Positions 1 to 8,781 of a stretch of DNA of 51,450 nucleotides are shown piece by piece. Position numbers and translations under genes: made by a program. Below the pieces are notes generated by a model. It ran no database searches, was not told the DNA's origin, and saw only the letters and a program-made list of their open reading frames with translations. The DNA is from Bacteroidales bacterium (GTDB lineage Bacteria > Bacteroidota > Bacteroidia > Bacteroidales > P3): positions 1 through 51,450 of the forward strand of contig JAFVBF010000040.1 of the NCBI GenBank assembly GCA_017480145.1. The letters run 5' to 3'. The stretch's first letter is position 1. Every line of letters starts with the position of its first letter.

Positions 1-863
<863 letters not shown>

Positions 864-938
864 CTTTTTGTCAGAAAAAAAACTTTACTGTTTTTTTAAT
901 TAGTTGTATTGTAGGTGTTTGTGGTGATTCTTTTTACT

Positions 939-2060
939 TTAGATGCTTTTATATATTTTGCCAGGAAGGCATTTGATAAGATTGTTTAGTTCGAGATTGA
1001 GCAATGCGTTAGCAATTTTGGGTAGAGAGAGTCCGCATAGGGCATCCATCTCTTCCATGGTCAGTCCGGCATGGTTTTGTAGTATGCTGATGATTTTTTG
1101 CTCATCCTGGCTCATTGCTGTAAAAAGCTCTTGCTGTATGCCTGCCGGTTGTTTTGTGGAATCGTTTTTTTTGTGCCAGTTGAGGTGATAGAAAAGGTCG
1201 TCCATGGAACGAAGTAATACAGCACGATTGTTGGAAATCAGATTATTGCATCCTTTTGAATAACTATCAAAAACTCTCCCAGGAACGGCAAAAACATCTC
1301 GGTGGTAACTGCCGGCGATTCCAGCTGTAATGAGGGCTCCCCCCTTTTCCGATGCTTCTACCACGATGGTGGCATCGCTTAGGGCGGCAATGATTCTGTT
1401 GCGGGCAGGGAATAGTCCTGGATTTATGCGAGTCTCCGAAGGGTATTCTGTAAGCAGCCCTCCTCCTTGCTTTATCATTTCTTGCGCCAGACTACGGTTT
1501 TCTGGTGGATAAATTTTGTCAAGTCCATGACCTAACACCCCGATGGTTGGCAATCCATTGTGCAGCGAGGCCCGATGAGCTTCGGCATCGATGCCGTAAG
1601 CCAATCCGCTTACCACTAAAACATCTTCTCCCTGTAGTTGGCCTATCAGGCGTTGTGTCATGTCTTTGCCGTATTCGGTGGCACGTCGTGTCCCTACCAC
1701 GCTTATAACCCTTTTATGGTTTAGGTTGCAGTCTCCTTTTTGATATAGGATGACGGGCGTGTCGCCGCAGTCAGGCTGGTTGAGCCGTTGGGGGTATTGA
1801 TCATCTGTACAAAACAGAATTTGGATGCCATATCGTTCTGCCCACAGCAGTTCACTTTCGGCTTTTGCCATCATGGTGCGCTGTTCTATTTGTTCAATAA
1901 TGGCTTCGTGTTTGCCAAACAAATCTTTCAGTTCGGCATGATTCATTTCAAAAATGTCTTTAGGATTCGGACACAAATCGATGAGGTTTCGGCAGCTGCG
2001 GCAGCTAAGTCCTGATGTCATGGCGAGAGCCATTGCATAAATCCTATCGTTGGTGGACAT
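939..2060 (-). CDS. dprA: DNA-processing protein DprA
   Basis: DprA binds incoming single-stranded DNA and loads RecA during transformation. The 373-residue length is normal. A short N-terminal helical part is followed by the Rossmann-like core from about residue 115: GTRRATEYG, SGLAYGIDAEAH, GHGLDKIYPPEN, the conserved INPGLFPARNRIIA, and EKGGALITA. The C-terminal ~60 residues look like the usual winged-helix domain. The start overlaps the end of the upstream Nudix gene by 17 bases, so the two are probably translated from one mRNA. No other competence gene is visible here. DprA is widespread in bacteria not known to be competent, so its presence alone does not prove natural transformation. 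Confidence 0.95.
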   Translation of the reverse strand: MSTNDRIYAMALAMTSGLSCRSCRNLIDLCPNPKDIFEMNHAELKDLFGKHEAIIEQIEQRTMMAKAESELLWAERYGIQILFCTDDQYPQRLNQPDCGDTPVILYQKGDCNLNHKRVISVVGTRRATEYGKDMTQRLIGQLQGEDVLVVSGLAYGIDAEAHRASLHNGLPTIGVLGHGLDKIYPPENRSLAQEMIKQGGGLLTEYPSETRINPGLFPARNRIIAALSDATIVVEASEKGGALITAGIAGSYHRDVFAVPGRVFDSYSKGCNNLISNNRAVLLRSMDDLFYHLNWHKKNDSTKQPAGIQQELFTAMSQDEQKIISILQNHAGLTMEEMDALCGLSLPKIANALLNLELNNLIKCLPGKIYKSI

Positions 2061-2631
2061 GGGGTATGGTGTTAGGTATTATTTTGACTATTTGTCGCAT
2101 GGTGGCATAAGATTCTTGAAGCCGTTTTGACCATTCTGTCAAAGGCAGCCACACTGCTTGGTCGATGTTTTCTTCGGTTTGTGGGCTTAGTTTTTTTTGA
2201 GAGTCCTTACAAACCATTTGATACCATGTGGTCTGCTTCATCTGCCATTCCCCGTAAAGGTTGTGTATGTGGTAGCTTTTATAGACCAAGCGCTCCACTT
2301 CCAATTGGTCGGCACCCGTTTCTTCTTGCACTTCTCGGATGGCGGTATGCAAACGAGTTTCTCCATCATCTACAATGCCCTTAGGCAAATCCCAGCATCC
2401 GTAGTGACGGATGGCAAGCCAGTTTCCTCCAGTGTCATGGACAATGCCACCAGCCGCCTTTACATACGTATATTCATTCTGGACATAGTTCCAGAATGCA
2501 CGCCATGGACAGGTGATTTCCCCGTCCTGCCTGGCTTTTAATCGTGCAAAAGCTTCGGCAATCAGGTTGTATCCGTTTTCATCAGATGCAAATGATACCT
2601 GTAATTCGTTAGTGTCAAAGGCTATTTTCAT
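2044..2631 (-). CDS. Nudix hydrolase
   Basis: A 195-residue protein with a complete Nudix box GX5EX7REVXEETG at about residues 84-106 (PKGIVDDGE ... REVQEETGA), including the metal-binding glutamates. This family hydrolyses a nucleoside diphosphate linked to another group; the substrate cannot be read from sequence. The N-terminal ~60 residues precede the Nudix fold (starting around TYVKAAGGIV) and match the longer Bacteroidota form of the family. It is the first gene of a two-gene unit with dprA, overlapping it by 17 bases. No clear TAnnTTTG box was found in the 90 bases upstream. Confidence 0.85.
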   Translation of the reverse strand: MKIAFDTNELQVSFASDENGYNLIAEAFARLKARQDGEITCPWRAFWNYVQNEYTYVKAAGGIVHDTGGNWLAIRHYGCWDLPKGIVDDGETRLHTAIREVQEETGADQLEVERLVYKSYHIHNLYGEWQMKQTTWYQMVCKDSQKKLSPQTEENIDQAVWLPLTEWSKRLQESYATMRQIVKIIPNTIPHVHQR

Positions 2632-2721
2632 GATAGTGGTTCGTATTTTGTTGTGATAGTCATTCTATGCCTTTGTTTTTATAATATTTTGATTGGCACG
2701 GAATTAAAGCAAAACGAATCT

Positions 2722-3492
2722 CTATAGGAGTATTCCTATGGATACGTTGAAAAAAATAGGATGCATTTCAAAAGAGATGGTCTTGAAGTCGTGTTTGAAT
2801 ATATTATTCAGACCATAAGAAAACTGTCCGGATACTAAGAATCTTTGAAAGAAATGCCATTCAATGCCAGTGCAAAGCCCCCATTGTAATTCTCGAAGTT
2901 GATTGTCGAAGTTATAAGATGCGGATTGTCCGTTTTCAAAAAGGGCTTTCTCTCCTGTAGGATTACCTTCCCGCAGGTAGCCATCCATGACGCTTCCTCC
3001 AAAGGATTTACTTATAAGCCAGGCTCCATAGATTCCGATATGGGCATATAGTGTTGGATTTACACGGTATCTGACAGATAATGGCACTTTTAATGCAGTT
3101 GCTGAATAACGTGTTTTGACATCCCCTGTCCATACACCAGCCACAGTATTTCCATCGCTCCGGATTTCGGTGCTATAATTTTTTACACGCGCATGAGTCT
3201 TCATTGAGTTCCTCTCAATGATAATGCCACTTACTAATTGCAAAGGATTTAAGTTGGAATCTCCTATAGGGTGGGATACTTCCACATACAAAGAGCCATT
3301 AGTAAGAGGGGAGTAGCCTTTGATTTCTCTGATTTCCTTTGGCATAGATGTGGGCGCCACTGCACCTATGTTTATTCCTGGTTTAACAGCAAAATGCCAT
3401 GAGGATTGGCTCCTATCCCCTGTATCCTGTGCCTGCAACCTCGGTAGTACCAATAGCAAGAAGAGGAGTGGAAAAATAGACCTTGCCTTCAT
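2722..3492 (-). CDS. Outer-membrane beta-barrel protein (PorT-like)
   Basis: A 256-residue protein with a clear signal peptide (KARSIFPLLFLLLVLPRLQAQ, cleavage expected after LQA). The body alternates short amphipathic strands with polar turns and ends in a hydrophobic strand (FFNVSIGILL), as expected for an 8-10-strand barrel. Strands such as HFAVKPGINIG, ALKVPLSVRYRV and LYAHIGIYGAW resemble the PorT/outer-membrane-barrel-2 group of Bacteroidota. It follows the PCMD lipoprotein gene by only 3 bases, so the two are almost certainly cotranscribed and may form a surface pair. The barrel call is an inference from pattern; no specific function is known. Confidence 0.7.
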   Translation of the reverse strand: MKARSIFPLLFLLLVLPRLQAQDTGDRSQSSWHFAVKPGINIGAVAPTSMPKEIREIKGYSPLTNGSLYVEVSHPIGDSNLNPLQLVSGIIIERNSMKTHARVKNYSTEIRSDGNTVAGVWTGDVKTRYSATALKVPLSVRYRVNPTLYAHIGIYGAWLISKSFGGSVMDGYLREGNPTGEKALFENGQSASYNFDNQLRELQWGLCTGIEWHFFQRFLVSGQFSYGLNNIFKHDFKTISFEMHPIFFNVSIGILL

Positions 3493-3495
3493 TGC

Positions 3496-4644
3496 TTAGT
3501 GTATTTTGTTGATGGTAATCTTTATGTCATCGACTTTGAGGCGACTTCCAACCGCCCCCTCAAAAGTAGCTCCATTGGTACTGGAAGAAAAGACCACGGT
3601 GAGATTGTATCGTCCTTCTTGTAGTTTTTCATAGTCCAGGGTTCTGCCATCCAGTGTCTTAAAAGGTATTTCAAAATATGTCCAACCATGGGTTCCCTTT
3701 TGTAGTGACTCGTCTATTTCAGCATAGCATACCACATGGGGATTCTCCTTGATAGGTGCGTCGGCCCCTGTGAGGTAAGGCACGTCTTCACTGACTTCGT
3801 ATAATGCAGCGTATATGGCACATTGGTCGCTTTGTCCGGGCATGGGTTTCAACCCGGTGGATGATGTCTTATCAAACGTGTAGAAAACGTCTCCAGGTTG
3901 ATAGTCCATCCATCCGCTAAGGCTGATTGGTTCGTATTCAAATTGTATGCCGAATAAGGTGGCATATAGCGGGGTGGATAATGCTTTTGAGAAATCAAAA
4001 GTCCCCAAAAACATATTTCCTGCTGCTAAAGGTTTCTGGGCCATGGCTCCAAATGAGCCAGTACTACGGGTGATGAGTTCAACGCAACCACCACTATGCC
4101 CTTCAGGTGACCAATGTGTGGGGTATTCTTCCATTTCAGTAGCCATTCCCGTTAGGGCAAATCCAGCATTGCCAGAAGCCCAGTCAAATAGAATCTCTCC
4201 TTGATCGCCTGTTTCATAAAATACTGGATAATAGTTTGTGCCAATATTCTTCTTCTTCCAAAACTCGAAATCGAATTTGATGATATCTTCGGTGGTTGTG
4301 ATTCCACTGCTGACAACACGTATGGCATATCGTTTGCTCCATTGCCTATCTTCCGATGTAACAATGTAATATTGTACTTTACTGAAATCCTGAACCATAC
4401 CACTAATTGGTTCAACCGTTGCTCCAGGTGTGAGTTTGAGCAGTGGAGCAAGTTTTGTAAGATCCGTCCCCTCTTTTACGGTTAGGGTGATGGAGTCATT
4501 CCCAATTTCTGCCAGCCTGTTCAACACATTACCTGTTAGTGTGCATTCAATTATATCGGCTTCAGAGTTTGCCGCCTCTTCCTTAATACATCCCTCTGTA
4601 ATACATGTAAATAGAAGTATTATCAAGACCCATTGATTTTTCAT
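3496..4644 (-). CDS. PCMD-domain surface lipoprotein
   Basis: A 382-residue lipoprotein. The N-terminal hydrophobic stretch ends at a Cys (C19, in EGCIKEEA; C14 is an alternative), followed by acidic residues as in the Bacteroidota lipoprotein export signal. Residues ~30-110 form an Ig-like domain (LTVKEGTDLTKLAPLLKLTP ... YIVTSEDRQWSKRYAIRVV). Residues ~130-380 match the PCMD (putative carbohydrate metabolism) fold: VELITRSTGSFG, AAGNMFLGTFDF, GWMDYQPGDVFYT, and a closing LKVDDIKI strand. PCMD proteins are jelly-roll-like and often cited as putative sugar-binding or glycoside-active proteins, but no activity is established. It is followed after 3 bases by a barrel gene. No SusC/SusD neighbours are seen, so this is not a classic PUL. 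Confidence 0.8.
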   Translation of the reverse strand: MKNQWVLIILLFTCITEGCIKEEAANSEADIIECTLTGNVLNRLAEIGNDSITLTVKEGTDLTKLAPLLKLTPGATVEPISGMVQDFSKVQYYIVTSEDRQWSKRYAIRVVSSGITTTEDIIKFDFEFWKKKNIGTNYYPVFYETGDQGEILFDWASGNAGFALTGMATEMEEYPTHWSPEGHSGGCVELITRSTGSFGAMAQKPLAAGNMFLGTFDFSKALSTPLYATLFGIQFEYEPISLSGWMDYQPGDVFYTFDKTSSTGLKPMPGQSDQCAIYAALYEVSEDVPYLTGADAPIKENPHVVCYAEIDESLQKGTHGWTYFEIPFKTLDGRTLDYEKLQEGRYNLTVVFSSSTNGATFEGAVGSRLKVDDIKITINKIH

Positions 4645-4667
4645 TGTTGATAGGAATTTAGTGGTTA

Positions 4668-5777
4668 CTATTCTCCCCCAAATTCCATGAGGTAGGCTTT
4701 GATAAAATTATCTATTTTTCCATCCATCACACCAGTGACATCCCCAGTTTGGAAGTTCGTCCGATGATCTTTTACCCGGCGGTCGTCCATGACATAGCTA
4801 CGTATCTGGCTGCCCCATTCTATTTTTTTCTGGCTGGCTTTGATTTTGGCCTGTTCTTCCATTCTGTGGCGTAGTTCACGCTCGTAGAGTTGGCTTCGTA
4901 GCAACCGCATGGCGTTTTCTTTGTTTTTGGGTTGGTCTCGGGTTTCTGTATTTTCTATCAGAATCTCTTCTTCTTCTCCGGTATAAGGATCTTTGTATTG
5001 ATACCGTAAACGTACTCCGCTTTCCACTTTGTTTACATTCTGACCACCCGCACCACCGCTGCGAAATGTGTCCCAGCTGAGGCGTGACTGGTCTACTATT
5101 ACCTCAATGGTGTCGTCCACCAAAGGGGTGACACTTACAGATGCAAAAGAGGTCATTCGTTTGCCTTGGGCATTGAATGGGCTTACACGAACCAGTCTGT
5201 GTACTCCTGTCTCGCTTTTGAGGTAGCCGTAGGCAAATTCTCCCTCAATCTGCATGGTAACGCTCTTGATTCCTGCACCCTCTCCGTCCAGGCTGTTGCT
5301 AATGGCGACTTTATAGTTGTTGCGTTCCGCATAACGGATATACATTCGCATAAGCATTTCTGCCCAGTCCTGAGCCTCGACACCACCAGCTCCAGCATTA
5401 ATACTCAGCACGGCATCAAAACTATCGCTTTCGTTTCGTAGCATATTCTTGAATTCCAGTTCTTCTATCAGTTTGCTGGTCATGTCTAACTGTTGCATCA
5501 TTTCCTCTTCTGAGGCATCTCCAGCCTCGAAAAATTCGCCCAGAACTAACATATCGTCGCAGCTGCTGCTAACGCTGTCAAATGCCGTGGTCCATGCTTT
5601 TTTGCTTTTAATGCCTTTTAGGATTTTCTGGGCCTCTTTGGGGTCATTCCAGAAATCCGTTAATTCTGTTTTCTTTTCTTCATCAGCAATCTCATTGCGA
5701 AGCTTGTCTATGTCAAGGAATTTTCGCAATGCCTCTTTGCGTGCGGTCAAATCCTTGATGGTTTCAGGTATGGTCAT
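4668..5777 (-). CDS. prfB: Peptide chain release factor 2, without programmed frameshift
   Basis: Release factor RF2 reads UGA/UAA stop codons and triggers peptide release. The 369 residues include the RF2 stop-codon recognition motif SPF (199-201, in VRVSPFNAQGKR) and the catalytic GGQ loop (244-246, in SGGAGGQNVNKVE). In many bacteria prfB carries an in-frame UGA at about codon 26 within CTT TGA C, bypassed by +1 frameshifting. Here the equivalent site at codons 20-22 reads TTC CTT GAC, so the gene is one open frame with no shift needed and no SD-like stimulator before it. The usual UGA feedback on RF2 level is therefore absent. Confidence 0.97.
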   Translation of the reverse strand: MTIPETIKDLTARKEALRKFLDIDKLRNEIADEEKKTELTDFWNDPKEAQKILKGIKSKKAWTTAFDSVSSSCDDMLVLGEFFEAGDASEEEMMQQLDMTSKLIEELEFKNMLRNESDSFDAVLSINAGAGGVEAQDWAEMLMRMYIRYAERNNYKVAISNSLDGEGAGIKSVTMQIEGEFAYGYLKSETGVHRLVRVSPFNAQGKRMTSFASVSVTPLVDDTIEVIVDQSRLSWDTFRSGGAGGQNVNKVESGVRLRYQYKDPYTGEEEEILIENTETRDQPKNKENAMRLLRSQLYERELRHRMEEQAKIKASQKKIEWGSQIRSYVMDDRRVKDHRTNFQTGDVTGVMDGKIDNFIKAYLMEFGGE

Positions 5778-5822
5778 AATAATATCTTTTTTGTTCTAAA
5801 AAATATAATTGAATACTGGTTA

Positions 5823-7760
5823 TTAAATCCTGTTCCAGTTTCGTAGTACAATAACAAAATCTGTACTCGTCTTATAGTGTTGGGCGTAATCTTGATCTAA
5901 TCGATTTAGGTCCGGATGCTGCACACGTGGCATAATATGTCTTGTTTGTAAGATTCCTGGTTTCAAGTAGGGTAGAGGAGTCTCATCTTTTCCGGTAGCG
6001 AGGTTCCCCTGACTATAACTTACCCATGTTTTTTCCCCTGTGACAACGTTCCAGCATTTGGCGAAATAGTTCCTCTTATGCCTTTGGAACCAAAATGTTA
6101 ATGGTGACATTATGAGGAAGAATAAGGCGCATACGATGTCGAAGATACGTTTGTTTCTGCGGCAACGGGGAGTGGCGATAATGTCGTCATGCGAAGAATA
6201 TAACTCTTCAAGGCAATAAATCCGGTTGCTGCCAATGAGGATATTTCCGTATGCTGGGGCAGTAAAGAATTGGATTCCGTGGCTGTTCAGAGCCTGCATT
6301 GAGGTTAGCATTTCATGTACTGAAACATCTATGCTGCTGAATATTATATTCTCTGTGCTGTTTTTCTTTAGTTTTTCTTTAATCTGTTGGGATAACGGTC
6401 TCTCGGAATCGGGATTAAGGATTTCGATTTTTTTGGGGATGATTCCCAGCTGACCAAATAGCTTGTGTATTCTCGCCTGTTCTTCATTGTGTCCAACCAC
6501 GAGGTATTTCTTCTTCCTTTCACCCCCAAGACTATATCCGTCAATTCCGGCAAAACTTAATACCATGCGTACCATAAGAGTGGAAAGTATTGTCCATAGT
6601 GCTCCTATCAGTAGTATTGCACGAGAATAGCGTTGTGTTTCATCTAACAGAGAATAGAATGCCAGTAGAATGATGGCTCCGATAGCAACACCCCGCACAA
6701 TACGTTCCAAGCGAACTGGTTTGTCATATCCGCCACATAGCCACATGGAAAACATCATGACGAGGGAATAGATAGGCAGAATGCCCCAAGTGTAGATTGT
6801 GGGATAGTAATTGACGTTTTCTGCCCAGTATGTGGCCCATAGTTCCTTAGTTAAATAGAACCCAGCAAATGATAACAAGAGGTCGGCGATGGGCACTAAT
6901 GCATGTCGGGCAAATCTCTGTAGCATGGCCAGCAGGGCTCGCAGCCAGATAGCCAGTTGTATGAGAAGGTTATAAATTTGGGCATTCCCACCGGCAAAAT
7001 AGCGTTGTACAAAGATTGACATGGCATTGTAAAAGGCATATACATAATTCATGTTGCCCCTTTTGGTGGATTCTCCTTTGTAGTGTAGGATGCGGGCAGA
7101 GGGCAGATAGTAGTTGTCATAACCAGCAAGATGGATACGCCAAGAGAAGTCTATGTCTTCGCCATACATGAAGTAACTCTCGTCCAGCAGCCCCACTTGA
7201 TTCAGCACGTCTTTCTTCATCATAATGAATGCTCCTGGGAGAATGTCTACAACATTTGTTTCATTTTCAGACAAATGCCCCATGTAGTAGGCGCTGACCT
7301 TTCTGTGGTGTGGCAATAGGCGAATTAGGCCGCTGATTTTATAAAAGGAGGTTGCTGGGGATGGAAATCCTCTTTTGCTTTCTTTTAGAAACTCGCCTTC
7401 GCCGTTCACCATTTTTACACATACACCACCGCACCGGGGCGTGTTTGCGATAAAGTTGATACAATGAGATAGGGTGTCATTCTCTACAATGGTGTCTGGG
7501 TTGAGCAGTAGTATGTATTCTCCCGTGCATAGTCGCAAAGCCTGGTTATTTGCTTTTGCAAAACCAGGATTGTTGGCATTGGCTATAAGTCGCACTTGTG
7601 GAAATCGCCTCCGTAGCATCATCAAAGAATCATCTACGGAATTATTGTCCACGACGAAAATCTCTGTCTCTATTCCTCTGACTGCATCCAAAATTGATGT
7701 AAGGCATTGCTCAAGGTAGTGCCTCACGTTGTAATTGACTATGACAATGCTGAGGGTCAT
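5823..7760 (-). CDS. GT2 glycosyltransferase fused to a degenerate polyprenyl-phosphate sugar transferase
   Basis: A 645-residue protein if started at the ATG at 7760, which gives MTLSIVIVNYN and avoids running into the ZIP gene that ends at 7775. Residues 1-~260 are a family 2 glycosyltransferase: VVDNNSVDDS, LLLNPDTIVEN (the DxD-like metal site), and ESYFMYGEDIDFSWR (the ED base motif). Several membrane helices follow at ~280-410, then a cytoplasmic nucleotide-binding-like part from KKYLVVGHNEEQ. The C-terminus (KRIFDIVCALFFLIMSPLTF) resembles the membrane hairpin of WbaP/WcaJ-type glycosylphosphotransferases but lacks the KFRSM-type catalytic region. It probably acts in cell-surface glycan synthesis at the inner membrane; acceptor and donor are unknown. 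Confidence 0.82.
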   Translation of the reverse strand: MTLSIVIVNYNVRHYLEQCLTSILDAVRGIETEIFVVDNNSVDDSLMMLRRRFPQVRLIANANNPGFAKANNQALRLCTGEYILLLNPDTIVENDTLSHCINFIANTPRCGGVCVKMVNGEGEFLKESKRGFPSPATSFYKISGLIRLLPHHRKVSAYYMGHLSENETNVVDILPGAFIMMKKDVLNQVGLLDESYFMYGEDIDFSWRIHLAGYDNYYLPSARILHYKGESTKRGNMNYVYAFYNAMSIFVQRYFAGGNAQIYNLLIQLAIWLRALLAMLQRFARHALVPIADLLLSFAGFYLTKELWATYWAENVNYYPTIYTWGILPIYSLVMMFSMWLCGGYDKPVRLERIVRGVAIGAIILLAFYSLLDETQRYSRAILLIGALWTILSTLMVRMVLSFAGIDGYSLGGERKKKYLVVGHNEEQARIHKLFGQLGIIPKKIEILNPDSERPLSQQIKEKLKKNSTENIIFSSIDVSVHEMLTSMQALNSHGIQFFTAPAYGNILIGSNRIYCLEELYSSHDDIIATPRCRRNKRIFDIVCALFFLIMSPLTFWFQRHKRNYFAKCWNVVTGEKTWVSYSQGNLATGKDETPLPYLKPGILQTRHIMPRVQHPDLNRLDQDYAQHYKTSTDFVIVLRNWNRI

Positions 7761-7774
7761 GAATTGCACGGGTA

Positions 7775-8593
7775 TTATAGCGAAGAATAGATGTCTGAAC
7801 ACCCTGGCGTGAAATATGCCGCGGCAAAGGCAAGTGCTATCAGGCCCAATTTGGCCCACGAAAAATGGTTGTGGTCGTGGTCGAATAGGATGCTTGCACT
7901 CACATGTAGCAGTATGCCCACAACAATACCCATGACAATGTTTTGCAATGTGCTATCGGCAGGCAGAAAATATTGGTTGAATATTGAGCCCATGGGTGCC
8001 ATGAGTCCAAATAGTAGAAGTAAGCCAACTGCTTTGCATGGCGAATAGTGATTACTTATGAATAGCGTCACTAACACGATGGAGATGGGGATATTGTGAA
8101 TCACAATGCCGTATAATAATCCTTGATGAATGTCTCCGTCGGAGGCTACAATAGGCATCCCTTCAAGGAAGGCATGGGTGCATAATCCTATCATGAGTCC
8201 AAGAATTGGGTGGGATTGTTGCTCGTGACAGTGTCCTTCATGGCCATGGTGAGCATTAATATTTGCATCATCTCCACAGCACTCGCAATGGTTGTGGCCG
8301 TGTTCGATTCCGCGTGTCAAGTGTTCTAATACCAATTGAATTAGAAACCCCAAAAGTACGGATGCAGCCAGTTTGAAGTGCCATACCGAAGTCTCAAAAC
8401 ACGGACCGGTTGGACTATCGAAAATATGAGGTACAAGGTTTATGAAACACGAAGCCAACAAAAATGCTCCTCCAAACACTGAGATGCCTTGTATTGTACG
8501 ACTCGAAATGTGCCATCTGCCAGACAACAGTATAGACCACACGGCTACGCCAGCGATAATCAGTAGGTAAGAAAATAATACAGATGCATCCAT
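7775..8593 (-). CDS. ZIP family metal transporter
   Basis: A 272-residue integral membrane protein if started at 8593 (MDASVLFSYLL). A longer reading would run antisense through the SRP RNA and is rejected. About eight hydrophobic helices are visible. Between helices 3 and 4 lies a histidine- and cysteine-rich loop (HGHNHCECCGDD ... HHGHEGHCHEQQ) typical of ZIP metal-sensing loops. The transport motifs are present: HAFLEGMP in helix 4 and HNIPISI in helix 5. It imports divalent metal, probably zinc; the specificity is inferred from the family. A TACATTTG box (8612-8619) lies about 19 bases upstream. The fused glycosyltransferase gene follows after 14 bases. Confidence 0.9.
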   Translation of the reverse strand: MDASVLFSYLLIIAGVAVWSILLSGRWHISSRTIQGISVFGGAFLLASCFINLVPHIFDSPTGPCFETSVWHFKLAASVLLGFLIQLVLEHLTRGIEHGHNHCECCGDDANINAHHGHEGHCHEQQSHPILGLMIGLCTHAFLEGMPIVASDGDIHQGLLYGIVIHNIPISIVLVTLFISNHYSPCKAVGLLLLFGLMAPMGSIFNQYFLPADSTLQNIVMGIVVGILLHVSASILFDHDHNHFSWAKLGLIALAFAAAYFTPGCSDIYSSL

Positions 8594-8611
8594 GATGGCA
8601 TGTAGTGATTG

Positions 8612-8619
8612 CAAATGTA
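8612..8619 (-). promoter_or_regulatory. -7 box of the ZIP transporter promoter
   Basis: The minus strand reads TACATTTG, a match to TAnnTTTG, 18 bases before the ZIP start codon. It is back to back with the SRP RNA promoter on the other strand. No convincing -33 element is visible. Confidence 0.5.
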
Positions 8620-8633
8620 CGAAAAAATAATTT

Positions 8634-8667
8634 TTTGTTGTCATTCTCCGAAAAAGTCGTACTTTTG
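8634..8667 (+). promoter_or_regulatory. Promoter of the SRP RNA gene
   Basis: TTTG/TTG at 8634-8640 is followed after about 19 bases by TACTTTTG (8660-8667), a full Bacteroidota promoter match. The -7 box ends 5 bases before the predicted 5' end of the SRP RNA. Confidence 0.65.
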
Positions 8668-8672
8668 CATTT

Positions 8673-8775
8673 GGGTAAGTCTTATACGACCAGCTCCCAT
8701 TGAATCCCCCAGGGTAGGAATACAGCAAGGGTGTTTGGTTGTAGCGGTGCGATATAATCAGCTTACCCTTTTTTT
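8673..8775 (+). ncRNA. ffs: Signal recognition particle RNA (bacterial small type, 4.5S)
   Basis: The segment has the bacterial SRP RNA domain IV core: CCCCCAGGGTAGGAATACAG followed by CAAGGG (8705-8731), with the asymmetric internal loop and the GGAA-type tetraloop position. The flanks ACGACCAGCTCCC and GTAGCGGTGCGATATAATCA fit the lower helix. The ends pair as a terminal stem, GGGTAAGT (8673-8680) with GCTTACCC (8761-8768). This stem is followed by a run of seven T, so the RNA probably ends at its own intrinsic terminator. The RNA binds Ffh and guides membrane-protein targeting. The outermost nucleotides are approximate. Confidence 0.88.
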
Positions 8776-8781
8776 GTATCT

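Noticed and set aside
7761-7859. 33-residue N-terminal extension of the glycosyltransferase frame
   Set aside because: It overlaps the ZIP transporter gene and encodes no conserved residues; the GT2 domain begins right at the ATG at 7760.
8594-8728. 45-residue N-terminal extension of the ZIP transporter frame
   Set aside because: It runs antisense through the SRP RNA and upstream of the -7 box at 8612-8619.
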